A stretch of DNA of 64,000 nt from Symsagittifera roscoffensis (Eukaryota; Xenacoelomorpha; Acoela; Convolutidae): positions 23,246,197-23,310,196 of the forward strand of contig NC_087068.1 in the NCBI RefSeq assembly GCF_963678635.1, read 5' to 3'. Shown piece after piece: positions 25,830 to 37,766 of this stretch (positions within the stretch are counted from its first letter, which is position 1; each line of letters starts with the position of its first letter). A program made the position numbers and the translations under genes. The notes under the pieces are model-generated. The model was given only the letters and a program-made list of their open reading frames with translations. It did not search any database and was not told the DNA's origin.

Positions 25830-28700
25830 CAGTGTTAACTCCCTGCTCCTAAACTCATTGCATTTGTTTAAGCCCGGTTTCTCTTTTCTGATATAAATTT
25901 CCTAGTGTTAACAGTATTGTTTGGCTGTTCGACTTGTCTATAATTTACCAACTATCATTTGAGCTATTTCACTCAAGACTGATTTGCTGAAGGTGGAGGC
26001 CTACAGGTGAGTCTGTTTTCTTATGTTGCTCAATTTTAATGGTCAAATGTCGAAGAGTTTGTCCAAATTAGGTCGGAGTGCATCCACTACATGACAGTTT
26101 GAAAACCATTTTTGAGTGGAGGTCATTAGAAAATGCTTCAGCGATGGTAAACAAGATTCTAGTTTTTTTGCGCTGAAAATCTTTTGAACGTTTGTTAAAC
26201 TTCGTAACTTGATTGCGACAAATTGGCTTTAGTTATCTCTATTTTGCACCGTCAGCAATGGGGGATTCACATTTTTTGGTGATTGAGTTGAAGAATTTCT
26301 CTCACTTGCCCCTACCCTCGATGCTTTTGCAAAGGGCATCTTCCGCCATCCTTGCGGACCAAATATCAGGGTACTGACTTATCAGCCATTGCGCCCTATT
26401 AGTTTCCAAAGACTTATCAAATTAGATGTACTCCTTAAGACTATGTACAGTGTCTTGGAGAACGCTAAGCTTATACTGAGGGGCGCAGCTTCTATTTTTC
26501 AGTATATTCCCAGAAACTGATGGTTTTTGATACCAATTGCAGTTAAATTCTGCGATAAATTTATGTTCAAACCCAGGAACGGCAAAATTCCCTTGAGTTA
26601 GTTTCCACTCATGGATTTGGATGAAGAGAACTGGCGGCATCCAGAACACAAATTGGCTCACCTTTAACTGTTCTAACAATGTCATCCACATAAATGAGGA
26701 ACAATTTTTTCCTGTGGAGTATCCTTCTCCTTGTTTTAGGCGCGGCAGCAGTCTTCATAATACCAGACTATCTCGGTTACTGATGCGTATGCATCATCAG
26801 ATATTTTTCCGCATTTTAGGTCTTACAAAATTTGGCAACTCTCGCATTCCATCCTTTTTGATCTGTATGTAACTTTCCTGCTGCAATGTGGACACAAACC
26901 ATTTTTGTCATTCATTGGCTGTATCTCCTTTCCCGCCGGTATTTCTTGTTTTAGAGCAAACTCGTACGCTTTCAGCTATAGTTTTGTAAGAATTACAGCG
27001 AGGGACGCGCCCATGTCTGGACCATCAATTTGCACATACCAGGACTCATTACACTTGAAATATACTTTGCTGACCGCCATATTCAAAAGCCTTCTCATGG
27101 CTGATCATTGAATTTTAGGAGGAGACCCCTGGCTGTACAGTTTTTTCAAGGCAATTTCAATTACTTCCTTCAGGGAAACATTAGTGTATAAAACTTTTAC
27201 ACCAGGAGAAATTATGTTTTCATCCGAATCTAGAGCAAAGTTTTCGATTGCATCTGTGGCATTTTTCGAATTGCTATCTATATTGGTTCCATCGTTTTTA
27301 TCAGAATTATTTGCAATCGTTTTGTTAGTATTCTAATACGAGCTGCCCGGAAGTGATAGTACTGGTTGTAGGAGTGTCTCAGCCTTGTGTACTGTAACTA
27401 AACAGTACAAACAGGTGGGTTGCCCCCTATTACCTCATCTTAGAAGATAATTGATCAATTAACTGGTCTCGTTCGTTCATGGCAAGAAATTATTTGTTAT
27501 GTTCCTTCTCAATTTTCAGTATCAGCTCATCAGTGGTTGCCTCTTTTTCAAAAGTTGAGCAAATTGCAACAAAAAATACAGTTTTGATGCGTACGTTTGT
27601 TTCCCCATTAGGCAAAAACCAACCCCCTCATGGAAAGTTACAGCCAGCAAACCATTATCTTTGAAATAATGCCTTGTTCTTTCAACGGCTGCGTCTACTG
27701 GAGTTTGCCTTTCCTTTTTTTGCATGTGCTTTTGCCGCGGCTTCTCTTTCACCCAAAATTTCAAAGATGTTTTTTGGTTTTTCAAATGTGATAGGAAAAT
27801 GTCGATATCAGCCAAAAAGTGCTTTTCGTTTAATTTGTCTCCCATTGGATGCTTTGGACCCATTTACAGACTTTCATGTACCCATCCAGGCAGTTCAAGA
27901 TTATCAGCTACCTTAACTGATTGCTCATTTTTACCCCTAAGACGTTTATCTTGTCTCTCGGACAGTTTTTCTAAATATTTCTATGGTTTTCTGATGTTGT
28001 TTATAAGCTTGCATCAACTTGACGCCTCACAAAACGGAAAATGGATGCCCACCAATTTCTTATTGCACCAGCGATTGGGCTTTCACTGCCAATTCTTCAT
28101 ACTTTTTCTGTCTTCATTTTCATTTGCCCTAGATGCTTCAGTCTTCTTTAGTTTTAATTGAAAATTATGCACAGTTTGGTCGGAAAAAAAAACATTGTCG
28201 GGGACCCTAAACTTGCAAAAGTCCGGTTTTTCATCGTATTTAGACACTTTCTCAGAAACTTCAGTCTATGTACAGATACTTGAACTATTTTAACAAATTT
28301 GAAATATTCTAACACAAATTTTATTGTTTTGCAGGCCACGAGCTTTAAAATTTACAAAGCACAAAGCAAAAAAAATCACACTCTCATTACTCCTGCCTTT
28401 CAAGCGCAGAATCTTCCTCTGCCTTCAGCTTCTGCTCACGTCTTGCTTTCGCCTTCCTCCTTCTCTGCGATTGTCTCTGTTTTTTGCCCCTGATATGGCC
28501 AATCAGTTCTGCCAGTCTTTCTTTGTGTGCCACTACCAATCGCAGACACTTCAGCTCCAATTGAGCACTCTGGTGCAGCTTCAAACATTCCTTGGGCTGC
28601 TCGGGGTCGTTTTGTTTACTCTTGGAGAGTAGCCGAGTTTCAGGAATAGTGAATACTCTGTCTAAACAATTCGGGCGTTCCTTCCCTCCTGTTTGCAAAA
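25830..28700 (-). pseudogene. Penelope-like element fragment 3, most complete copy
   Basis: Minus strand, 3' end at about 25830 (shared CTCCCTGCTCCTAAA with fragment 1). The RT catalytic box is intact as IYVDDIVRT at about 26675-26695. A WYQKP..SG segment and a RSCAPQYK segment lie downstream. The N-terminal block NGLLAVTFHEGVGF is at about 27600-27660, preceded by a lysine-rich segment. A basic frame at 28698-28387 (KKQRQSQRRRKAK run) is probably the PLE N-terminus, though this is less certain. Frames shift several times (for example between 26700 and 27500), so it is a pseudogene. Confidence 0.75.
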
Positions 28701-29099
28701 TGCGATCGCCAATATCTGCTGCTTCATCGACTTCAAATAGTTTGACAGCTCCTCAACACAGGCTGGGCGATAGTTGTTGGATCTGTGGCTGTCAATGGTG
28801 TTTTAACCATGTCGTGCCACACAGCCACTTTTTTCTCATTCAATGGACTGTCCTACAGTAACCTTCGAAGGTTCTTTCTTTGGTTCAGCGAGTCGATTAT
28901 TGAAGGATAGACCAGGAATTGCTGTAACAAGGCTCTCGTGTTGCTTTTTCTCACTTCTGTTGAGGGTGATGATGCTATCATTGCCAGCTTATGAGAAAAA
29001 TTAAAAAGAAAACAGTAATCTGGAAAACAATATATATCCAGCCTTTGAAACAGCGTTAAATGGAATTTCACCCAATGTCCTTATAAAATAAACTTGAAA

Positions 29100-29760
29100 A
29101 AAAGGGAACTGAGGGAAAATTTTATGAAAATTTTCAACAGCTGTCTACAAAATCGAAAAAACAATTGTAGTCAACGGAAAAAACAAATCTGCCAAGCTAG
29201 ATGTCAAAAATGGAGTACCTTAAAACTCGCTATTGGGTCCATCTTTTCTGTGTTTTTTAACAACCGACCCGACAATATGAACTCTATGGGTCTAATTTAT
29301 GCAGATGATTACATGTTCATTAGCACCAAAGTTGAAATGTTTCAGGATGACATCAAACATTTACAACGTTAATGCGATAGCCCTCAAAAAATTTTACGTA
29401 TTGATAATGGTAATTTGATGATTTTTAAAGACAACTAGAATACATTCATCTGTGAACATCCGTTGAAGAGTGAATCATAAATTGTCATAGAAAGAAATTG
29501 CAAAACGGCGAGCAACTAAGGCGTCAAAGCTCTTGTTCTTCATGAAAAAAATTGTATTGGCCAAAACGAGCATTTTTAAAGCGGAAAAAAATTGGTATAC
29601 ATACTGGCTATATGGTGCCTTTATAAAATACGGTTCTCGAGGGGTCTATTGCAATAAATCTGAATGAAAAATTGTTTGAAAAAGTGCAATTCCGAGCTAT
29701 GTCATGGATTTACGGCTTCGGTGTTCCATACAACTCAAAATTGAAAAATGGAACATCCTG
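29100..29760 (+). pseudogene. Second decayed non-LTR RT fragment
   Basis: A plus-strand frame contains LIYADD at about 29296-29313, the catalytic box of non-LTR reverse transcriptases. It is preceded by a degraded 'LKT..LGPIFSVFFNN..D' segment corresponding to the LGP-LFxxFIND block. Sequence to about 29760 continues as decayed C-terminal RT. It lies just upstream of the larger CR1-like element and in the same direction, but is separated from it by about 500 bp. Confidence 0.65.
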
Positions 29761-29939
29761 ATGTTTTCCTTTTTTAGAAAAAAATTTTATAGAAAATACT
29801 ATGAAGAACAAAATTGTTACTGATTTTCTAAAAAAAAAGTATGTATCCTATATTTAAAAAAATGACAGAAAAATTAATTCCACGTTTAAGCTGACATAAG
29901 GCGCAATTGTTAAGAAGGAATCGAGCACAACGTTTAAGA

Positions 29940-30300
29940 ATCAATCAAAGCAAGATGAAATTGATTCCTTTTCAGGGCTAGACAGTACCTGCCCTCTTTT
30001 TGTCCGAAATTATGCGGTTACAGATTTATCTTATATATTCAATGAAAGTCACATTGCGCTATGAACACAATGTTTAAGCTTTGGCGTAGGGCTTAACGTT
30101 TGAGAGAAGGCCAAAAATTGTCTAGATTTTTCAAGTTTTCCTAAGTTCTCGAGTATTCTACAAATATTTTGACAAAAATTTGTTATTTTAAACAGGATGA
30201 ATTCAATTCATTTCAAGGCTAGACAGTGCTTGTCCTTTTTTTCCGAACTTTTGCCTTTCAGATTGATTTCTTTCTGAAACGAATTTTTCGAGGTAGCAAT
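29940..30300 (+). repeat. Two-copy direct repeat upstream of the SGNH ORF
   Basis: A block containing GGCTAGACAGT followed by a TTTTTCCGAA-type run occurs near 29950-30050 and again near 30190-30290, about 241 bp apart. Because it ends at the start of the CR1-like coding region, it may be a repeated 5' untranslated unit of that element. Confidence 0.45.
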
Positions 30301-30302
30301 GG

Positions 30303-30890
30303 TTGCCTCGCTCTAAATGTCAACCAGGAGATATCATCTTTTCAAAGATTCTTCTGATAGCAGATTCGCACGCGCGACACTTGGAATTCCCAAACACAAA
30401 CATCTTTTCATTACCTGGAGGCCGTATCGCTGCGGTCAGACGCTTCTTACATCCGAAGGACAAATACAATACCATTGTTTTGCTCATTGGGGGAAACGAC
30501 GCTTTTGACGGAAGAGAGCCCTCCACGGTCCCTGAAGAAGATATTGCAAACGAACTCGCAGAATTAGTCGAGGAGCTAAGCAGACTAGCAAAGCATATTT
30601 TTTTCATCGGAATCCCTCACCGCAGTGAATATCGATTCCGATCGGCAAGCGTGAATCGCGAAATACAGAAAAAGAAGGGAAATTGGAAGTATAGAGGCGT
30701 GTGTGAGAAGATTTACAGTACTTACCATCTAGGCAGTGACGAAATTCACTTAAGCCCAGAAGGTCTCAAGGGCATCAAAAGCATCATAAAGAACAAGATA
30801 CTGTACAAGAAGTACTCTGACGCTTTCAACGACGAAGGTCATCTCACCCAGTACGAGTGCACCTTCCGACACTGCCACTGCCCTTACTGA
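30303..30890 (+). CDS. SGNH (GDSL-like) esterase domain of a non-LTR retrotransposon ORF1
   Basis: About 195 codons. The SGNH blocks are visible in order: ADSHARHL near residue 20 (block I, Ala replacing the usual Gly before Asp-Ser), LLIGGNDAF near residue 60 (block III, G-x-N-D) and DEIHLSPEG near residue 145 (block V, the Asp/His pair). CR1/L2-type non-LTR retrotransposons often carry such an esterase in ORF1, and the finger, endonuclease and RT downstream fit that. There is no in-frame ATG before the domain (TAG at 30294), so the start is probably lost. Catalysis is plausible but unproven. Confidence 0.75.
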   Translation: MPRSKCQPGDIIFSKILLIADSHARHLEFPNTNIFSLPGGRIAAVRRFLHPKDKYNTIVLLIGGNDAFDGREPSTVPEEDIANELAELVEELSRLAKHIFFIGIPHRSEYRFRSASVNREIQKKKGNWKYRGVCEKIYSTYHLGSDEIHLSPEGLKGIKSIIKNKILYKKYSDAFNDEGHLTQYECTFRHCHCPY

Positions 30891-30932
30891 GTGTAAGCTG
30901 CAGGTTCGTGAGCTGTACTTCCCTCTGTCCTT

Positions 30933-31084
30933 TCTAGAAATATCAAACCGCAGGCGTCCCCTTTTCGGGATCCACAGGTTTGTATATTTCTCTGACCCCA
31001 TCGAACGCTCTAGAAATATCAAACCGCAGGCGCCCCCTTTTCGGGATCCACAGGTTTGCATACTTCTCTGAACGCATCGTACCG
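30933..31084 (+). repeat. 76-bp tandem repeat, two copies plus a partial third
   Basis: The unit TCTAGAAATATCAAACCGCA... begins at 30933 and again at 31009 with few differences. The segment ACCGCAGGCGTC recurs once more near 31080. It lies in the gap between the SGNH frame and the Cys-rich frame of the CR1-like element and breaks the continuity of ORF1. Confidence 0.85.
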
Positions 31085-31445
31085 CAGGCGTCTCTGTTCG
31101 GGAATCAGAGATCCCTCTGTAAAGTCCCCCACTGTTAACTCTTCAGCGATGAGTCGCACATGCCGAACTTGCACAAGGTCCGAACCGAAAGCCGAAAAAA
31201 GTTACAACTGTCTAGAACCAACATGCACAGGATTATCAAACGTACCCATCAACGGAATAAAGGAGCTTGGTCGCAACGCAATGTTACTCTGTAACGTCTG
31301 CATTGAAAACAACGAACGCGACAACTTTATTCGGAACAGGAGTGTCAACAACCTGGAAGAAAAAATCAACAAAAACATGTCTAGCAACACTGAGATTCTG
31401 AGACACTCGAAACGCAAATTGCCCAAATTGTCGAAAAGAGAATAA
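31056..31445 (+). CDS. Cys-rich (PHD-like) zinc finger segment of ORF1
   Basis: The translation contains CRTCTRSEPK, then SYNCLEPTC, and about 30 residues later LLCNVCIEN. The C-x2-C ... C-x4-C ... C-x2-C spacing resembles the PHD-like finger found in CR1-type ORF1 proteins. It is followed by a Lys/Asn-rich helical tail to residue 129. The start codon is uncertain because the 76-bp repeats run into it. The role in this family is RNA or DNA binding with the ORF1 particle. Confidence 0.55.
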   Translation: MHTSLNASYRRRLCSGIRDPSVKSPTVNSSAMSRTCRTCTRSEPKAEKSYNCLEPTCTGLSNVPINGIKELGRNAMLLCNVCIENNERDNFIRNRSVNNLEEKINKNMSSNTEILRHSKRKLPKLSKRE

Positions 31446-31539
31446 ACGAAGCAATGAGGAAAACATACGATAAAGTAGACGAGAGTTACGCAAACGTCGT
31501 GAAGAAAATTGAAAGCTAAAATTTGAGAACCATTAAAAT

Positions 31540-31875
31540 TTGGGAATTTTGGGAACCATAGGAGTTAAACCGAAAATAGTCCAGTTTAAAAGTCTTGGAA
31601 CATTCAACAAAGAAAGGAAAAAGCCTAGAACACTTCTAGTTACGCTTGAAAATCCAGCAGCAGTCAATCTAGTGATTGCAAAAAGTACTGAAAAAAGAGA
31701 CAAAATGAAAGAAATGAATATATTTCTGTCACATGCCCTATCTAAAGAAGATTCTATCAAAGAAAACCTCTGCCTGAAACGACGTAGGAAAATGCTTGAA
31801 GAAGGCGTACCACGCGAAAAACTGAAAAAAGAAACCTTGAGCTTTTCCATGATGGAGCAGCAAAAGTTCAATTAA
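31540..31875 (+). CDS. ORF1 C-terminal segment, RNA-binding-like
   Basis: 111 codons. A KIVQFKS...RTLLVTLENPAAVNLVI segment followed by a basic region (KRRRKMLEEGVPREKLKK) is the pattern of the RRM/C-terminal part of ORF1 proteins. There a beta-strand segment is followed by a basic 'R..K..' stretch. It is separated from the Cys-rich finger by a stop and a short gap, so ORF1 is fragmented in this copy. Confidence 0.5.
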   Translation: MGILGTIGVKPKIVQFKSLGTFNKERKKPRTLLVTLENPAAVNLVIAKSTEKRDKMKEMNIFLSHALSKEDSIKENLCLKRRRKMLEEGVPREKLKKETLSFSMMEQQKFN

Positions 31876-31939
31876 ACCAAACTTCCCAGCCAGAACAAGA
31901 AAATGCAACATCCAACGTTTGACTAGATCATCTCCACAT

Positions 31940-32560
31940 TTTACAATTTAATGCACGCAGTTTAGTTAACTATGAAAGAAGATTCAAAATGGCAAATGCA
32001 ATAAAAATTGGTTTGTACTGCGTTATTTGTATTTGTGAGACCTGGTTAAACAAAAATATCTCAAACTCTGAACTACTACTTGCTGAATACAACATTTACC
32101 GAGCAGATAGAGCACATCAGTCGTCTAACACTCACGGAGGTGCCCTGATTGCCATTAAGAACTCACTAAAATCCCAAAAAAAAAACTCGACGTCGAATGT
32201 TGTGTCCTATGTAACATAACCCTAGCAAACGAAACCATCTATATTTGCTCCTTTTACAACCCCCCTAGAGCCAGTCAATACAGATATGACTACCAATGTT
32301 TCAACAAAATTCTCGAAGCCATCCCTAGAAAAACTAGGAACATCTTCAGCAGTCAAGAAAACGATGAACAAGAAATCCTAGAAATGTTAGAAAATAGGCT
32401 TCTTCAACAGATCATTAACTTTCCGACCTGCGGCATAAACACATTGGACGTTTTTCTGTATCAAAACTGTCAAATATACTCTGAACACGATGAAAATTTT
32501 GATATGATCTATGACTGCTCTGACCATATTGCAATCAGAAACAGCAATAGAACTTGAACA
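31940..32560 (+). pseudogene. APE-type endonuclease, internally deleted
   Basis: The N-terminal segment FNARSLVN, then ICETWLN near 32035 and HGGALIAIKNS near 32135 are the standard APE endonuclease motifs of non-LTR elements. After a frameshift near 32200 come IYICSFYNPP and, at the end, MIYDCSDHIAI, which carries the catalytic SDH block. The middle GDFN block is absent: the frame goes from RNIFS straight into a late, acidic segment. This copy therefore lacks a functional endonuclease. Confidence 0.75.
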
Positions 32561-32578
32561 TTTCGATCCTCCCCAGCA

Positions 32579-34660
32579 ATGACAAACTTCTACAGTTTTG
32601 GGTCAGGAGATTATGACCGGATTGTTGGTGCCATGAAAGATCGGCCCTTCAACCCCCAATGCTACACCAATGTTGACAATATGTACAACGAACTTCAAGA
32701 CTACTTAACCGACATGATAGATACTCACATCCCAAAACGAACCAAATATTGTCAATCGCTACCACCTTGGATTACACCGAGTACATCACATCAGATGAAA
32801 TTGCTCAGCACGCAAAAGAAGTTACTCGAAAAACGACCAGTTAGCTACCGAAAAAATAAGGTCCTCAAACTAGAAAGCCAAATCACTGAATTATGTGAAC
32901 ATGATCGAATCTCATACCAAGAAAAAATTTTTGGTTCAAGAAATTGTGGTCAAATTTACAAGCACCTTAAGCATATCAGTAGAACGTCAAACATCCCGAA
33001 AACGATCAAGTTCAAAGACAAAATGACATCAATTCCAGAAGAAAAGGTAGAAATGTTTCACACACTTTTTCACTCAGTGTTTTCAGCCAAAGAGAACTAC
33101 AACTTCCTTGACATAAAGTGCGAATCACCAACCGTAACAAACTTGAGCGTTTCAAACAAAACAATAAGTAGTATTCTGGCAAATGTAGACACTACAAAAA
33201 CTCGTGGATCAAATGGTCTACCTCCCGGGTTTTACCAACGATGCGGCAAACAAATGAGTAATATACTCAATAAGCTTTTCAAGAATATTAAACGCATACG
33301 CAAAATGCCAACGAGTTGGAAAATTGCGGCTGTAAAACCCATTCACAAAAAGAGCGATCCAAAAGATGTTGAAACTTATCGCCCAATCTCCTTTCTAAAC
33401 ATTGACAGCAAAATTTTTGAAAAATGCATGTACTCTCCACTCTACGAGCATTTTAAAGACCATCTTTCCATAAACCAACACGGTTTTGTGAAGAAACGCT
33501 CCGCTATGAGCAACATGCTCCAATTCCTAAATCGAATCTACAAAGCCCTGGATGAAAATCCCCATGATGAGATCATTGCTCTTTATGCTGATTTCTCCAA
33601 GGCATTCGATAAAGTCCCCCACAAATTATTAATCCGAAAATTGAGTGATATTGGTGTAGGTGGATGCCTACTCGAAATCATCTACGACTATCGCAGAAAC
33701 CGAGGGCAATTTGTTCGGGTTGATTTCTACACATCCACCGTCCTCGAAATAACCAGCGGGGTACCCCAAGGTTCGCCCCTGGGCCCATTCATGTTCTGTG
33801 TTTTTATAAATGATCTCCCTGAAGTCCTACGCTTCAGTGACCACTAAATATTTGCTGACGATCGAAAAATTCTATCTGTTGGACGCAAACAAGATGAAAT
33901 ACAACTCGACTTAAACAAAATCGAAGATTGGGTTAGACAAAACAACATGGAACTGGCATTCAAAAAATGCGCTCAAATAAACTTCAGAGGTGTTGATATA
34001 AATTTATTTTTGAACGGAAATTGCGTACCTCAGCCAAAAGTTATAAGAGATCTGGGTATTCACATGTTAGGAGATCTTAGTTGGAGCACTCATCTAACCG
34101 AAAGATTAAAGAAAGCAAACAAATTACTATACAGTCTAAGACAAAATGTAGCATATAACGTCAACACCTTTGTAAAACTAGGTCTCTACAAATCAATATT
34201 ACTACCAGTCCTAACCTACGGCTGTCACTGTGCAAATTTTCTGAGAAAAAGCCTCCAAAAACCTGAAATTTTTCAAAAGAAAGTAGTAAAGTGGATATGT
34301 GGAAAACACTGCCAAAAATACACTGATCAACTTAGAATGCTCAACGTTTTACCTCTGCCGATGTTCCTGCAGACCAAGGACTTACTTTTGCTTTCAAAAC
34401 TCTGCACGGACTACAAACACCACAGCATCCCACTTCCCACAGCTAACAATAACCTAGACCGACGATTAGAGCCCTTCAAATTACCCAAAACTCGAACAGA
34501 AAAACGCAGGGGAGAATTCGTTTTACGTACAACCAGAGTTGCAAATAGAATTGATCATTTAGTCAATTTCAGGATAGAACAGGGACTCAAACAGCGCATC
34601 ACAACTCTTATGTGGAAATTCTACAGTGAAAAATACAGTACCCTCAACCTCTGCACTTGA
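32579..34660 (+). pseudogene. CR1/L2-like non-LTR reverse transcriptase with one nonsense codon
   Basis: One reading frame covers the whole RT and C-terminal region, broken only by TAA at 33845-33847, immediately before the catalytic IFADD box (about 33848-33862). Upstream motifs include VKPIHKKSDP, ETYRPISFLN, QHGFVKKRS, YADFSKAFDKVPH and SGVPQGSPLGP. Downstream are the thumb-like segment (LGIHMLGDLSWSTH) and a C-terminal RLEPFKLPKTRTEKR region. A 6-9-nt A-run is not involved; the break is a clean stop. The element ends with CAA repeats just downstream. Confidence 0.9.
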
Positions 34661-34748
34661 CAGATATGCTGCGCCTGCACAACGCGCAAAAATAACTGGA
34701 CAATATTATAAACTCTGTGGAAGAAATTCCCACCAGTATTCTTCTGGA

Positions 34749-34762
34749 AAGCCACAACAACC

Positions 34763-34799
<37 letters not shown>

Positions 34800-34802
34800 A
34801 AG
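34749..34802 (+). repeat. (CAA)n tail of the non-LTR element
   Basis: Roughly 15 CAA units follow the RT stop by about 90 bp. Short microsatellite 3' ends rather than poly(A) are characteristic of CR1, RTE and related clades, so I take it as the element's 3' end. The poly-Gln and poly-Val open frames over it are artefacts of the repeat. Confidence 0.75.
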
Positions 34803-34849
34803 CAACCTCCTTGCTAGAAAATCGAGCTGTTTGCAAACCGATGTGCGCT

Positions 34850-37100
34850 ATGAAGTGTTTTGAAATATTTCAAAGTTTCATCGTTTGCTTCCTTAGAAAA
34901 ACTGATGTTTTTTGCCATTCAATTTGCTCTAGTAAAATTTGAGATAATTCAAGTTTCATTGCCTTAATCATTTGCTTAAAAAACTTCTCGCCAGTCGATT
35001 TTCTATCAGAAACGGCTTGACATATTTTTGAGTTTCATCACATGAGTAACGTGTTTACAAAAACTTTGAAACAATTCAAGCTATTTTATAGACCGTATCG
35101 TTTTGCACAAAAGCTGAAAAATTTTTAAGCAGAACTTTTCGGAAACATTCAATTCAACTTTTGGCTAACAGATTTGCCCATTGAAGTTACTTGAAATATT
35201 TCATAGTTTCAGAGCTTGAACAGCTTGTTTAGAAAAATTGAAACTTCTTGTCAGTCAATTTGGTCGGTGAAACAACTTGGTCCTTTTCAAAATTTCATCA
35301 CATGAATAGCGTGCTCAGAAAGACGTTGAAATATTTCAACTTATCTCATAGAACGAATCGTTTTGCAGTAAATATAAAACTTTTTGCCGAAAATTTCGCA
35401 AACATTTGTCAGCAAGCTTTTTGCAAACTGATTTGGTCATTGAAATAAATTGAAATATTTCGAAGTTTCAAAGCTTGAATAGCTTACTTTGAAAAAATTT
35501 AAGGTTTTTGCTAACTGATTCAGTTTTTGAGATAACCTAAGATAATTCGAATTTTCATAGCTTTAAAAGCGTGCCTAGAAAAAGTTAAAACTTTTTGTGA
35601 ACAGATTTGAGCCAGAAAAAACTCGAACCCTTTTGGTCTAAGAAAAAGTTCAATGTGTCTTTGTATGCATAGAAAACTTAAATTTTTGGCCAAACGGTTG
35701 GGTCTAAGAAACAGTTTGGTTTTTTTCATCCAAACTGTTTGAATGGCAAAAAACTTCAGTTTTTCTAAGGAAGCTATGCAAACGATGAAAATATTGTTTT
35801 TTGCTCAAAGTTTCGGTCTGAACAACTGGAATTATTTTTAAAATTGTTTATAGCTTCAAAAACTATCTATTGCTATCTAATTAACTTCATGAAATAATTT
35901 GTTTATTTTTTCCTTGCTTGAATATCAGTATAGAACTAACTTTCCGCAAAACCATTCGGTCCAATAACTGATATGAAAAATTTTCATGACTTGAAATGCT
36001 GAATCAAAAACTTTTGCTAGCTCATTTGCTTCATAAAATAACTAAAAAAACTTCAAAGTTTCGAAGCCTGAATAGCTTGCTTGGAAAAACTTAAATTTTT
36101 CGAAGACCGATTTGTTCAATGAAATACCTTGAATTTTTTCAAAGTTTCATATTTTAAGTGACCGCGAAAGAAAAACCTTCAGATTTTTTATCCGACTCCC
36201 TGCATGAAAATCTAGAAAAAATCTAAACTGATTTGTTCATAAAATAATTTGAAATAATTCACATTTTGATAGCTTAAATAGCCTGCTTAGAAAAACTCAA
36301 ATTTTTCATGATTCGATTCGATCATTGAATTGACTTGAGTTTTTGCATAGGTTGCTTGCATAGGTAACTCACACTTCCTTAAAACAGATCCGGAAGATGA
36401 AATAGCTTCAAATATTTCAGCTTGAATAGCTTGCTCAACAGAAACATTAGCTAGCATACCAAAATTTTTTTCTTTTCTAATAATTTTGATCTATCAAATG
36501 TTTGAAACATATAAAAGTTCCATCGCCTGATTGTCTCTACTAGAAAACTTGAAATTGTTTTCTATCCGGTTAAAATTATGAACAAATTTCAAAAAATCAA
36601 GTTTCATTGGTTGAAAGCATATAAAAAATATTTTTTCGCTATCCGATCGCTGTAGTTTGTTTCAAAGATATATGGCTTGAAAACCTTGCTTAGAAAAATT
36701 TTTTAAAACGAATTGGTCTACTGAAAAATTTGAAACATTACTCAGCTTAAATAGCTTGCTTAAGAAAAACCTTAGGTTTTCGTGAACCGATTTGCTCTAT
36801 GAAATAATTAGAAGTGTTTTAAAGCATAAAATGAATAGCTAGCATTCAATCCAAGAAATATATTAAATTAATTGAAAACTTAAAAGCTCTAGTAGTTTGC
36901 TTAGAAAAACTTAAACTTTTCGTGATCTAAATGAGTGTAACAATAACCTGTGAATGTTTCAAAACTTCATGGCTTAAACAATTTGCAACAAAAAACTTGA
37001 TTCTTTTGCAAGCCAGTTCTTTTGCAAATTCTTTTGCGTATTTCTAACAATATTTACAAAACGCTCAATGATCTGAAAAAAAGAGAAACATGTCTAAAAA
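34850..37100. repeat. Degenerate satellite, roughly 85-95-bp unit, left part
   Basis: The consensus-like phrases TAGCTTGCTTAGAAAAACTT, TTTTTCG...CGATTTG and TGAAATATTTCAAAGTTTCAT recur in the same order about every 85-95 bp, with heavy substitution and indels. More than 20 units are present. The same array resumes at 62430-63060 on the far side of the PLE/LTR nest. It is non-coding and AT-rich. Confidence 0.8.
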
Positions 37101-37279
37101 TTTTCTTAAATCTTTTGATCAAATAAATTTGGTCAATTGTAATTACATAAAAAGTTACGTAATCATGTATAACATTTTTTTGTTTTAGTTTTTTGTTCTT
37201 TAATTGTTATAAAATTTCGATTTTGGAAAATTCTCGATTCTTACATGTCAGTTTTTTGAAATTTAGCTATGTTATACAT

Positions 37280-37766
37280 GGACTATATTTTTAGTGTTAA
37301 TTCGTGGCACCTGAGCTTATCGCGAGTGTTGATTCTCGGCTTCTCCTCCATATATGCAAAGACTCTAGTGTGAGTATCTTCAGAGAGTTGGCTGTTTGGT
37401 CTATAATCTCTGATTTCAGCTCAGCAGTACCGCCTACCTCCTTATTACATTCTAACAACTGTTGCCCTGCTGAGGAGTCCTCTTTGCGGTGTTCATCGAC
37501 CCTCGTGGTTAAATTTCAGACTATCTGGCCGACAAAGGTGGAGTTTCAACCACTGCATGTAAGCTTATACACCACTTGGAATCTCAGTTTATGAGCAAAG
37601 GAAGATTTGAGGGATAGCAAGCGTGCTTTTAATTTTCTGATTGTAAAATTTACTCGTGCCCCGGATACTTGCCGACCTTTGCAGCTAACAGTTGAGAAGG
37701 ATTGCCTCGATATTGCATTGCAAAAACAAGGGGTGAGTCTTTCAACTATTTATCATTTCTCGGTTC
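37280..37766 (-). pseudogene. Penelope-like element 4, 3' half (left flank of the LTR element)
   Basis: On the minus strand, from 37766 leftward, the sequence reads as the last part of a PLE with stops and shifts. First come the segment before the GIY-YIG domain and a CISKWC..L-type stretch. Then CSG.NSTFVGQ at about 37520-37560 corresponds to CCGLNSTYVGQ in fragment 2. The end near 37285 matches the shared PLE terminus. It is severed exactly at the start of the 5' LTR. Confidence 0.7.

Noticed and set aside
34621-34836. Poly-Gln and poly-Val open frames
   Set aside because: They are the two-strand translation of the (CAA)n tail of the non-LTR element.
34850-37100. CRISPR-like array
   Set aside because: The units are degenerate and contiguous, with no constant repeat separated by unique spacers; the context is eukaryotic.
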